Below are positions 1-7,280 of a stretch of DNA of 64,000 nucleotides, in pieces. This DNA is from Chthoniobacter flavus Ellin428. GTDB lineage: Bacteria > Verrucomicrobiota > Verrucomicrobiia > Chthoniobacterales > Chthoniobacteraceae. How positions within the stretch are numbered: the stretch's first letter is position 1; each line of letters opens with the position of its first letter. Made by a program: the position numbers and the translations under genes. The notes beneath the pieces were generated by a model. That model was not told the origin of the DNA, did not search any database, and worked only from the letters and a program-made list of their open reading frames with translations. The stretch is from contig NZ_ABVL01000019.1 of the NCBI RefSeq assembly GCF_000173075.1, positions 1 to 64,000 of the forward strand, given 5' to 3'.

Positions 1-117
1 CAAGTCCCATGGACGGGGTTTCGCCGCCCCGCGCTGCTTCCGCAATCCCGTAACTCCACCGCTACGGATTCGTCGTTGCGGACACTACGGGGGCACTGCT
101 AGCGTCCCCGCTCCATC

Positions 118-750
118 ATGAAAACCTCCCTTCTCGTGGCGGCACTCGCCGCTCTCTCGCTCCCCGCTTTCGCCGCCGATCCGGCGGACGGCTGGGTTTC
201 TCTTTTCGACGGCAAGACCCTCGACGGCTGGAAGGCCAGCGATCAGCCCGGCACCTTCCAGGTACAGAATGGCGACATCATCGTCTACGGCCTGCGCTCG
301 CACCTCTTCTACGTCGGCGATATCCACAACCACGACTGGAAGAATTTCGAGGTCAAAGCCGACGTCATGACCCGCAAGGGCGCCAACTCCGGCTTCTATT
401 TCCACACCGCGTGGCAGGAAGCTGGCTGGCCGGACAAGGGCTTCGAAGTGCAGGTCAACAACACCCACAAGGATCCAAAACGCACCGCCGGCCTCTACGA
501 CGTCATGGACAACTACGCCGCTCCCGCGCCGGACGACGAGTGGTTCACCCTCTACATCAAGGTCGAGGGCAAGCACGTCATCACCAAGGTGAACGACCGC
601 GTGATCGTCGACTACACTGAACCGGAAGGTTACGAGCCGAAGCCGAATCACCCCGGCCGCAAGATCGACCACGGCACCTTCGCCCTCCAGGGTCACGACC
701 CAGGCAGCGAAACCCATTTCAAGAATATCTTCGTCCACGCTCTGCCGTAA
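118..750 (+). CDS. Secreted DUF1080 (3-keto-disaccharide hydrolase-like) protein
   Basis: The 210-residue product opens with a signal peptide (MKTSLLVAALAALSLPAFAA) and is then a single DUF1080 domain. The family hallmark WVSLFDGKTLDGW lies near residues 25-37, and the concanavalin-like core motif GANSGFYFHT lies near residues 89-98. DUF1080 members are exported beta-sandwich proteins; some hydrolyse 3-keto-glycosides and many are uncharacterised. The length fits a single-domain family member. A strong hairpin terminator follows the stop codon, so this looks like a separate transcription unit. It fits the sugar-degradation genes downstream. The family call is firm; the exact substrate is not visible. 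Confidence 0.9.
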   Translation: MKTSLLVAALAALSLPAFAADPADGWVSLFDGKTLDGWKASDQPGTFQVQNGDIIVYGLRSHLFYVGDIHNHDWKNFEVKADVMTRKGANSGFYFHTAWQEAGWPDKGFEVQVNNTHKDPKRTAGLYDVMDNYAAPAPDDEWFTLYIKVEGKHVITKVNDRVIVDYTEPEGYEPKPNHPGRKIDHGTFALQGHDPGSETHFKNIFVHALP

Positions 751-790
751 GGCGGACGCTGGCGAACCCAGTCGAAAAAGTTCTCGCAAC

Positions 791-829
791 GGGCCGTCTC
801 CGATTTCGGAGACGGCCCGAAGCTTTTTT
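791..829 (+). terminator. Rho-independent terminator after the DUF1080 gene
   Basis: A perfect 12-bp stem (GGGCCGTCTCCG / CGGAGACGGCCC) with a short ATTT loop is followed by AAGC and a run of six T. It lies about 40 bp after the DUF1080 stop codon. Confidence 0.9.
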
Positions 830-892
830 GCGTAGCCGGTTTGCGTACGAATTCGGACTGAAGTGCAGACCGGAGCTAGGTCGTGAGCTGGA

Positions 893-1010
893 GCCAGCCC
901 GAAGGGCTGATGGACCGTGGCCGGGGGTAAGCGAGCTTGCGAGCGCCACCCCCGGAAACCTGCCCCTCCACAGGTTCCATCCCGGAGGGATGGCGGAAAT
1001 GTTTCAGGAT
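893..1010. repeat. REP-like element with three consecutive hairpins
   Basis: This accounts for most of the 309-bp gap between the DUF1080 and SnoaL-like genes. Three inverted repeats lie in a row: AGCCC-GAA-GGGCT (896-908), CCGGGGGT...ACCCCCGG (921-928 with 948-955) and CCATCCC-GGA-GGGATGG (977-993). The architecture resembles REP/BIME-type interspersed palindromes. Copy number elsewhere in the genome cannot be seen from this window. Confidence 0.5.
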
Positions 1011-1059
1011 TGACGCCGGCCATGGGAAGAATCCAATTCCCGCCACGAAGGAGACATTT

Positions 1060-1491
1060 ATGCCCGAAGCCAACGCCCATTTGTTGAAACGGTGGTTTGA
1101 AGAAGTCTGGAACCAATCCCGCGAAGCGGCGATCGATGAACTGGCCGCGCCGAACATGGTGGCGCATGGATTGCTCGATGCGAATGGAAAGCCCATCGAT
1201 CGGATCGACAAGTTCAAGGTGTTCTGGCGCCAGTTCCGCGACGCGTTCCCGGATATGCACATTGAAGTGAACGAGGCGCTCGCCGACGGGGACAAACAGG
1301 TCGTCCGTTGCACTGTGCGCGCCACGCATACCGGCGGAGGCCTCGGGTTCGCCGCCACGAATAAGCCTATCATGTTCACCGGCACGGTGATCGCGCGCAT
1401 CCAGGATGGCCGCATGGTCGAGGCGTGGGATAACTGGGACTTCCTCGGCCTCTACCAGCAGCTCGGCCTCACTCCGGCCGCCGCGGTGTAA
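1060..1491 (+). CDS. SnoaL-like / ester cyclase family protein
   Basis: A 143-residue protein of the NTF2-like superfamily. Features typical of SnoaL-type ester cyclases are the opening helix LLKRWFEEVWNQ, the pocket segment MVAHGL, FRDAFPDMHIEVNEALADG in the middle, and the closing strand DGRMVEAWDNWDFLGLYQQL. The start is set by AAGGAG at 1048-1053, 6 bp before the ATG; the frame runs further upstream only through the repeat-like DNA. No signal peptide, so probably cytoplasmic. Members include polyketide cyclases and many small enzymes or binding proteins of unknown role, so the substrate is not predicted. It is transcribed toward the convergent ThuA gene. Confidence 0.85.
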   Translation: MPEANAHLLKRWFEEVWNQSREAAIDELAAPNMVAHGLLDANGKPIDRIDKFKVFWRQFRDAFPDMHIEVNEALADGDKQVVRCTVRATHTGGGLGFAATNKPIMFTGTVIARIQDGRMVEAWDNWDFLGLYQQLGLTPAAAV

Positions 1492-1500
1492 CGAGCCTAT

Positions 1501-2406
1501 TCAAGGCTTCGGAGCCGCCGGCTTGGGAGGCGGCGGCACGTATTCGAGGGCGACCGGCGAGAATTCCTCCAGCTTCGGCGGTTCGGTGATCACGCCGCCC
1601 GTGGGCACCTCCCGCTTCGCCGTCCAGACGATGCCATTGAGGATGAAGCGTCGCAGGTCCTCGTTGCGCCAGTTCTTGTAGAAGTGCGGCATCACGATGC
1701 CGAAGCCCCGCCCGCCATCCTCGCGCTGCACGCACCAGGCGACGTTCTCCGGCTTGGGCGCCTCGGGAGGCAGCAGTGACGTGGCCAGGATGGTTACGTT
1801 TGCCGAGGGATGGTTGTCGTCCTTGCCGAAGTAGTTGTTGATGTACGGCTCGTCGTTGAGCGTGAACTCGTGCCAGCCGCGCGTGATGGGATGTTGCGGT
1901 GCGGCCGGCGTGATCGTCGCCGCGGGATAAATTCTCGCGATGGACTGGTGATGTTTGCACTTGGTCGCGAAATAACCGCCAAGCCAATGCAGGAGCGGAT
2001 GCTCGCCATCGTCCACCACGTCTTCCGCCGCGAGACCCGTGGCGTAGTGCACACACACGATGCCGCAACCGCGCTTCATCATCTCACCGACATCGGCGAG
2101 ATTTTGCGCGGCATTCGGAAGCCGATTGGGCGGAAATTGATCGCCGATGAACACGATCGTGGAAGCGGCGTCGCGCAATGCCTTGTCGGGCCATTCGTAG
2201 ACCACGTCCGCCTGCACGCCGGGCACGTTGGTCATGTGCTCGACGCAGGATTTCATGAGCCGCCCGCCCGCGGCGACTTCATGCGAACCTGGCGGATGTT
2301 TGCTCGGCCCGACCACGATGAGCACATGCGTGGATTCGGCAGCGAAGAGGCCGGTGGCGAAAAAGAGCGGGGCAACGAGAGCGAAGACGCGGGCGATAGT
2401 TCTCAT
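1501..2406 (-). CDS. Secreted ThuA-domain (trehalose utilisation-like) protein
   Basis: A 301-residue product with an N-terminal signal peptide (MRTIARVFALVAPLFF...GLFAA), then a ThuA glutamine-amidotransferase-like fold. Visible family segments are VLIVVGPSKHPPGSHE at the start of the domain, IVFIGD, the nucleophile-elbow region GCGIVCVHYATG, HPLLHWLGGYF, and the late HPITRGWHEFTLNDE and WTAKRE segments. The ATG at 2406 is chosen because it starts the signal peptide; the frame stays open 15 codons upstream. A proline-rich C-terminus (PPPPKPAAPKP) follows the domain. It lies 41 bp downstream of the regulator gene on the same strand, so the two are probably co-transcribed. ThuA proteins are linked to disaccharide metabolism, but the reaction is unsettled. 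Confidence 0.88.
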   Translation of the reverse strand: MRTIARVFALVAPLFFATGLFAAESTHVLIVVGPSKHPPGSHEVAAGGRLMKSCVEHMTNVPGVQADVVYEWPDKALRDAASTIVFIGDQFPPNRLPNAAQNLADVGEMMKRGCGIVCVHYATGLAAEDVVDDGEHPLLHWLGGYFATKCKHHQSIARIYPAATITPAAPQHPITRGWHEFTLNDEPYINNYFGKDDNHPSANVTILATSLLPPEAPKPENVAWCVQREDGGRGFGIVMPHFYKNWRNEDLRRFILNGIVWTAKREVPTGGVITEPPKLEEFSPVALEYVPPPPKPAAPKP

Positions 2407-2447
2407 AGGGAGGAACGTGGGGTGAACGGCCGTCGAGTATGCCGGAT

Positions 2448-3539
2448 TCACCCCGTTTCGCCCGGAAAAAATCGGGGCATGAGCCGAATCGGCCGCGCGG
2501 GCAGCGTGCCCTCTTCGGCGAGGCGTCGGACGATCATCGTGAGCCGCCGGGCGAAGGCCCCTGGGTCGATGGCGTAACGCGTGATGGTGGGGGTGGCCGA
2601 TTGCAGGAAGGCGTCATTGTCGCGGGAGATGATGGCGATGTCCTGCGGGATGCGAATGCGCTGGCGGAGCAAGTGGGTGACGACCGTGAGCGTCGGACCG
2701 GGGCGGGCGACGATATAGGCCGTGGGCGGATCGACGGAGCGGTGCGTCGCGTCCAGCAGCCGGCGAATACCAGGGACGGTGCCGTCCTGCTCCAGCACGC
2801 GCGAAGTGATTGCGCGCCGCCAACTGGCGATGGCCTCGAGAAATCCGCGCCGACTTTCGGCGTCGCCGCCGTGAATACCCTTTGGCAGCAGGATCGCGAG
2901 GCTCCGGTGTCCCTTGCGCAAAAGCAGCGAGGTGGCATGCCGGCAGACGGCGCGATAGTTCGAGTCAATCGACGGTAGCGGAATTTCCGCTTTCGGTGTC
3001 CCCATCACAACGCAGCGGACACCGGACTGCACGAACCACCGGTGCACGGGGTCCAGCGTTCCCATGAGCAGCCACGCCGAGCTGGGATTGCCGCCCACCA
3101 GTTTTTCCAGGGCGCGCGCCGGGCGGGTGGAATAGCAGGCGGGATTCACGTGGAAATGCACGGCGTAGCCCGCTTCGGTGAGTCGCTCGCGCAAGGCGTC
3201 GAGTGAGAGCAACGCGAGTGGAATCAGACCCTGCGCGGGCGAGGGCGACAGCACGGCTATCACCTTCGGCGGACCTCCGCCACGAGGAATGTGGTGGCGT
3301 TTCCGGATGCGGGGGCGTTGTCGTGGCGAAACTTCGATCCAGCCATTCTGCCGCAATTCCTCCAGCGCGGCGCGCAGCGTGGGCCGGCTGACTTGCAGCC
3401 GCGCGCAGAGTTGACGCTCTCCCGGCAGCGCTCCTTTCCAGTGCCCGCTGCGGATGCCTTCCTCCAGGCTTAGTGCCGTCTGGGCGACCAGCGAAAGACG
3501 CTTGGGTGGCGTTGGGGGAGAAGGGGGCGAGCCAGGCAT
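2448..3539 (-). CDS. GntR-type HTH / LacI-type sensor transcriptional regulator
   Basis: A 363-residue regulator. A GntR winged helix-turn-helix occupies roughly residues 14-80, with signature LPGERQLCARLQVSRPTLRA followed by ALEELRQNGWIEVSP. From about residue 90 to the end it is a periplasmic-binding-protein-like sugar sensor of the LacI/GalR kind: VIAVLSPSP, SAWLLMGTLDPVHRWF, GVRCVVMGTP, DSNYRAVCRHATSLLLRKGH, IPQDIAIISRDND. Such GntR-LacI hybrids usually control sugar-utilisation genes. It is transcribed divergently from the glycosidase-esterase operon, and a perfect inverted repeat abuts its start codon (3540-3560). It therefore probably autoregulates and controls both divergent units; the effector is unknown. 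Confidence 0.88.
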   Translation of the reverse strand: MPGSPPSPPTPPKRLSLVAQTALSLEEGIRSGHWKGALPGERQLCARLQVSRPTLRAALEELRQNGWIEVSPRQRPRIRKRHHIPRGGGPPKVIAVLSPSPAQGLIPLALLSLDALRERLTEAGYAVHFHVNPACYSTRPARALEKLVGGNPSSAWLLMGTLDPVHRWFVQSGVRCVVMGTPKAEIPLPSIDSNYRAVCRHATSLLLRKGHRSLAILLPKGIHGGDAESRRGFLEAIASWRRAITSRVLEQDGTVPGIRRLLDATHRSVDPPTAYIVARPGPTLTVVTHLLRQRIRIPQDIAIISRDNDAFLQSATPTITRYAIDPGAFARRLTMIVRRLAEEGTLPARPIRLMPRFFPGETG

Positions 3540-3560
3540 CTGGTCAGGAAATGTGACCAG
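3540..3560. promoter_or_regulatory. Candidate operator in the regulator/operon divergent region
   Basis: A perfect 7-7-7 inverted repeat, CTGGTCA-N7-TGACCAG, lies directly against the start codon of the GntR-LacI type regulator and about 80 bp before the divergent glycosidase gene. Its symmetry and place suit a dimeric HTH regulator. Binding is inferred, not shown. Confidence 0.6.
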
Positions 3561-3640
3561 AAGCTTACGATTGCCGCCCCTGGGGCGCCACGTGAAAGAA
3601 TACCTCTCCGTCCGTTCTCCCCCCGTCTTTCCACTTTCCT

Positions 3641-5269
3641 ATGTTTTCCCTCGCGATTTGTGCCCGCCTCGTGCGGATGGCCTTTCTCCCCGTTTTCCTG
3701 GCGAGCTCCCTTCCTCTCCCCTCCCGCGCGGGAACGCCACCCGCGAAACCCGAGGAGCAAGTCTTCTTCAGCTTCGACGACGAATCGTTGCCCTGGCGGG
3801 ACAATCTGCATCTCACCCTCGTCGCACCCAGGAAATACGAGGGCAACCCCGTCCTGAAACGCGGGCCACAGGGTAGCGTGGATGGTAATGGAGCGCTGCT
3901 CTACGGCACGGTCATTCAGGACGGCGGGAAGTATCGCATGTGGTATATCGGGCAGCCCCAGCCCGATCCGAAATTTCCCGAAGACACGAACCCGCCCTAC
4001 CGCCCGGTGTGCTATGCCGAAAGCCAGGACGGTATTCATTGGGACAAGCCGGCTCTCGGTCTCGTCAGCTTCTGCGGCCGCAAGGACAACAACATCGTTT
4101 CCATCGAGCCAGCCGATCATCCCTTCGCGCGGCCCGATGACTTCGTGAGCGTGCTGCGCGACGAAGGCGACCCAGATCCCGCGCGCCGCTACAAGATGGT
4201 CTACATCGCCTATCTGCCACAGGTGAAGCACAGCACCGCGGTGCGTTGTGTGAGCCCCGATGGCCTGCGCTGGAAACTTGCCAGCACCGACGAATTCACC
4301 AAGGGCCACTTTGAGAACACCTCGCTCATCAAGTTCAATGGCCTCTACTACGTTACCGGGCAGAATCTCGGCCGCGCCGGTGGCCATCGCCCGGATGGCA
4401 TGGATGCCGGGCGGACGATGACCGCGTTTTTCTCGCCGGATTTCCAACACTGGTCGAATGGCCGTGCGCTCTGCTTCATCCGCAGTGGCTACGAGCAAAA
4501 GCCGGAGAGTCAGGGGCAGGAATTGCACATGGGTGCGGGCCTGTGGAATCGCGGCAATGTCGTGCTCGGTCTCTATGGGCGCTGGTACGGTGACCACATC
4601 GATACGACTCCGGAGAAGAAAAAGATCAGCTTCCTCTACGACTTGAAGATCGATCTCGGTTTCGTGGTGAGCAACGACGCCATTCACTACCGCGAACCGG
4701 TGCCGGATTTCGTGATGGTTGGGCCCGGCGCGGACGATGCGTGGGATGCCAGGGCCATCCTCCAGGCCCAGGCCTTTTGCAATACCGATACCGAGACCTA
4801 TATCTGGTACACCCCGTGGAACACGCGCAACCCCGCGAAGGTCCCCCCGGTGCCCGCCCCGCAGCTTCCCGTGACGCATAACATCGGCCTGTTGACCTTG
4901 CGCCGCGATGGCTTCGGCTATCTCAGCAAACACGTCACCGATATCCCGGAGAAACCGTCGCCGTTTCTCCGCAAGGACACCGAGGCCAGCGTACTGAGCA
5001 AGCCGGTCACGCTGCCCTTCGCCTCGACGCTGATTCTGAATATCGACGGAGCATCGCCAGAAGCGCCTTTCCAGGTCTCGCTGGTCGATGACGGCGAACA
5101 ACCCTTGCCGGGCTTTGCGCCGGTCAAGGTCGGCCAGAGTGGGATGCGCGTGCCGGTTTCGATCGGCGAGCACGGCATCCCGGCCGGGCTGAAGTTTCGG
5201 GTCAAGGTGCAGTGGCCCGGCGGATCGGCGAATCCCCGCTTCTACGCACTCTATTTCCAACCGCAATGA
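3641..5269 (+). CDS. Secreted five-bladed beta-propeller glycosidase-like protein (GH32/GH43-type fold)
   Basis: A 542-residue exported protein. The signal peptide spans about residues 13-30 (MAFLPVFLASSLPLP); an alternative ATG at 3677 would start exactly there. The body shows blade-like repeats seen in GH32/GH43/DUF4975-like propellers: RKYEGNPVLKRGPQG, YRMWYIGQPQPD, VCYAESQDGIHWDKPALGL, RYKMVYIAYLP, VSPDGLRWKLA, FFSPDFQHWSNGRALC. The 'SxDGxHW' motif occurs in several blades. About 100 residues at the C-terminus form a separate beta-rich region. It heads a three-gene operon: its stop overlaps the next ATG in an ATGA. The substrate is unknown, but the acetylesterase next door suggests an acetylated glycan. 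Catalytic acids are not assigned. Confidence 0.75.
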   Translation: MFSLAICARLVRMAFLPVFLASSLPLPSRAGTPPAKPEEQVFFSFDDESLPWRDNLHLTLVAPRKYEGNPVLKRGPQGSVDGNGALLYGTVIQDGGKYRMWYIGQPQPDPKFPEDTNPPYRPVCYAESQDGIHWDKPALGLVSFCGRKDNNIVSIEPADHPFARPDDFVSVLRDEGDPDPARRYKMVYIAYLPQVKHSTAVRCVSPDGLRWKLASTDEFTKGHFENTSLIKFNGLYYVTGQNLGRAGGHRPDGMDAGRTMTAFFSPDFQHWSNGRALCFIRSGYEQKPESQGQELHMGAGLWNRGNVVLGLYGRWYGDHIDTTPEKKKISFLYDLKIDLGFVVSNDAIHYREPVPDFVMVGPGADDAWDARAILQAQAFCNTDTETYIWYTPWNTRNPAKVPPVPAPQLPVTHNIGLLTLRRDGFGYLSKHVTDIPEKPSPFLRKDTEASVLSKPVTLPFASTLILNIDGASPEAPFQVSLVDDGEQPLPGFAPVKVGQSGMRVPVSIGEHGIPAGLKFRVKVQWPGGSANPRFYALYFQPQ

Positions 5270-7257
5270 TCCGTTCCGCATTGTTTTCTCCGCGCGCAGT
5301 CGCAGTACTGTTCCTCGCGTCGGTAAGCCTTCGGGCGGAAGTCCGCCTGCCAGCACTCTTCTCCGATCATATGGTGCTGCAGAGCCACGCGGCGGCGTCC
5401 ATCTGGGGCTGGGCGGATTCCGGGGAGAAAGTGACGGTGAGTATCGCGGGCCAGACGCAAACGGCGACCGCCGGCACGGACGGAAAGTGGAGCGTGAAGC
5501 TGGCCCCGCTGACCGCGTCATCGCCAGAAACACTCACGGTGACCGGCCGAAATACGCTCACGGTGCACGATGTGTTGGTCGGCGAAGTATGGCTTTGCTC
5601 GGGGCAATCCAACATGGGCATTTCGGTGGGCCGCACGATCGGCGGCGAGGCGGCTGCGGCCGAGGCGAATTATCCGCAGATTCGTGTCTTCCTCGTCGGA
5701 CAGGCCGGCTCGCTCGAACCACGCGACACCCTGTCCGGCAAATGGGAAGTCTGTTCGCCATCGGTGGCGGCGCGGAGTTCGGCGGTCGCGTTCTATTTTG
5801 CGCGCGGGCTTTTTCGGGAACTCAAGACCCCGATCGGCATCATCCATTCCGCGGTCGGTGGGACGCCGATCGAAAATTGGATCAGCCGCGAAGCGATCGA
5901 TACCTTGCCAGGCTACCAAAAGCGGGTCGATGCCCGGTTGGCGTTGATGCGTTCGCAGGATGAGGACGCGAAAAAATTCCCCGCTGAGCGAGATCGTTGG
6001 GAGGAAGCGAATGGCGTGAAGCCGCCGCCGGATCAAGGCCTGGCCAAGGGGTGGGCCAAGCCGGATTTCGATGATCGCGATTGGAAGACCATCGCGCTTC
6101 CCGCGAAATGGGCCGACTCCATGGGCGTGAAGCAGGGCGGTGTCTTCTGGCTGCGCAAGGAAGTGACGTTGCCGGAAAGCGCGGCAGGCAAGCCAATCAA
6201 TCTCTTACTGAATTACATGCATGAGCAATACGACACCACGTGGTTCAATGGCGTGGAAGTCGGACATACTGGAGATCAGCCGCCGTACTTTTATCTCGGT
6301 GCGCGCAGCTATCTGGTGCCGGGCAAATTGGTGAAGGCAGGCCGCAATGTGATCGCGGTACGGGTGGTCGCCGCCAATCCACGGGCGGACCTGATGGGCC
6401 GCGGCGCCCGGGGCGATTACAATTTGCCCGTCGATCAAAAGCTCGTCGGCAATCACTGGCGTTGCCAGATCGAGAGCCTGCTGCCGCCGCTGAGCGCCGT
6501 GGCATTGAAATCCCGTCCATGGGTGAACAACGCCGCGCTCTTCGACACGCCGGTCGTGCTTTTCAACGCGATGATTCATCCGCTCATTCCCTACGGACTG
6601 CGCGGCGTAGTGTGGTATCAGGGCGAATCCAATACCAGTCATCCCGCCGACTACGGCCGTCTCCTGCCGTTGATGATCGAGGATTGGCGTCACCGTTGGG
6701 CGCAGCAGTCGCTGCCTTTCTATTTCGTGCAGATCGCCAATTTCGGTGACCATCCGAAGGATCCCAATCAGCCGAGTGGTTGGGCAACGGTCCGCGAGGC
6801 TCAGGCGAAGACGGTGCAGACCGAACCGCACACCGGCATGGCGGTGATCATCGATGCCGATGACGGCGAAAACATGCATCCGCGTAACAAACTACCCGTC
6901 GGCGAACGGCTCACGCGGCTCGCGCTGGCCCGGACTTATGGCCGCTCGATCGAAGACACCGGTCCGACCTTCGACACGATGAAAGTGGAAGGCGATCACG
7001 TGCGCGTCCACTTCCTGCGTGCGGATGGGCTGACCAGCAAGGGCGGCGCGCCCAAGTGGTTCGCCATCGCGGGGGAGGATCACAAATTCGCCTGGGCCGA
7101 AGCCCGTATCGAAGGCGACAGCGTTGTCCTTTCCTCTTCCTCCGTCCCGCATCCCATCGCCGCACGCTATTGCTGGGCCGACAATCCCGCGGGCTGCAAT
7201 CTCTACAACGCCACCGGTCTCCCCGCGGCTCCTTTCCGCACCGACGACTGGCCGTGA
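5266..7257 (+). CDS. Sialate O-acetylesterase-like (SASA) carbohydrate esterase
   Basis: A 663-residue exported SGNH-type esterase. The signal peptide (MIRSALFSPRAVAVLFLASV) is followed by the typical opening EVRLPALFSDHMVLQ. The catalytic serine lies in block I, CSGQSNM (Ser near residue 115); the C-terminal Asp/His block is DADDGENMHPRNK, with His near 538. Further family motifs are GVVWYQGESNT and PFYFVQIANF. A galactose-binding-like beta-sandwich is inserted around residues 290-380 (WKTIALPAKW...VFWLRKEVTLP), as in many bacterial SASA enzymes. The ATG overlaps the stop of the upstream gene by 4 bp, showing translational coupling. It probably removes acetyl groups from sialic acids or, more likely here, from plant or microbial glycans. 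Confidence 0.9.
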   Translation: MIRSALFSPRAVAVLFLASVSLRAEVRLPALFSDHMVLQSHAAASIWGWADSGEKVTVSIAGQTQTATAGTDGKWSVKLAPLTASSPETLTVTGRNTLTVHDVLVGEVWLCSGQSNMGISVGRTIGGEAAAAEANYPQIRVFLVGQAGSLEPRDTLSGKWEVCSPSVAARSSAVAFYFARGLFRELKTPIGIIHSAVGGTPIENWISREAIDTLPGYQKRVDARLALMRSQDEDAKKFPAERDRWEEANGVKPPPDQGLAKGWAKPDFDDRDWKTIALPAKWADSMGVKQGGVFWLRKEVTLPESAAGKPINLLLNYMHEQYDTTWFNGVEVGHTGDQPPYFYLGARSYLVPGKLVKAGRNVIAVRVVAANPRADLMGRGARGDYNLPVDQKLVGNHWRCQIESLLPPLSAVALKSRPWVNNAALFDTPVVLFNAMIHPLIPYGLRGVVWYQGESNTSHPADYGRLLPLMIEDWRHRWAQQSLPFYFVQIANFGDHPKDPNQPSGWATVREAQAKTVQTEPHTGMAVIIDADDGENMHPRNKLPVGERLTRLALARTYGRSIEDTGPTFDTMKVEGDHVRVHFLRADGLTSKGGAPKWFAIAGEDHKFAWAEARIEGDSVVLSSSSVPHPIAARYCWADNPAGCNLYNATGLPAAPFRTDDWP

Positions 7258-7280
7258 ACACGACTCGTTTGAAATTTCCC

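Noticed and set aside
3470-5533. A 687-residue minus-strand frame
   Set aside because: It overlaps the propeller gene, which has a signal peptide and family motifs. The minus product has none and crosses the regulator promoter region.
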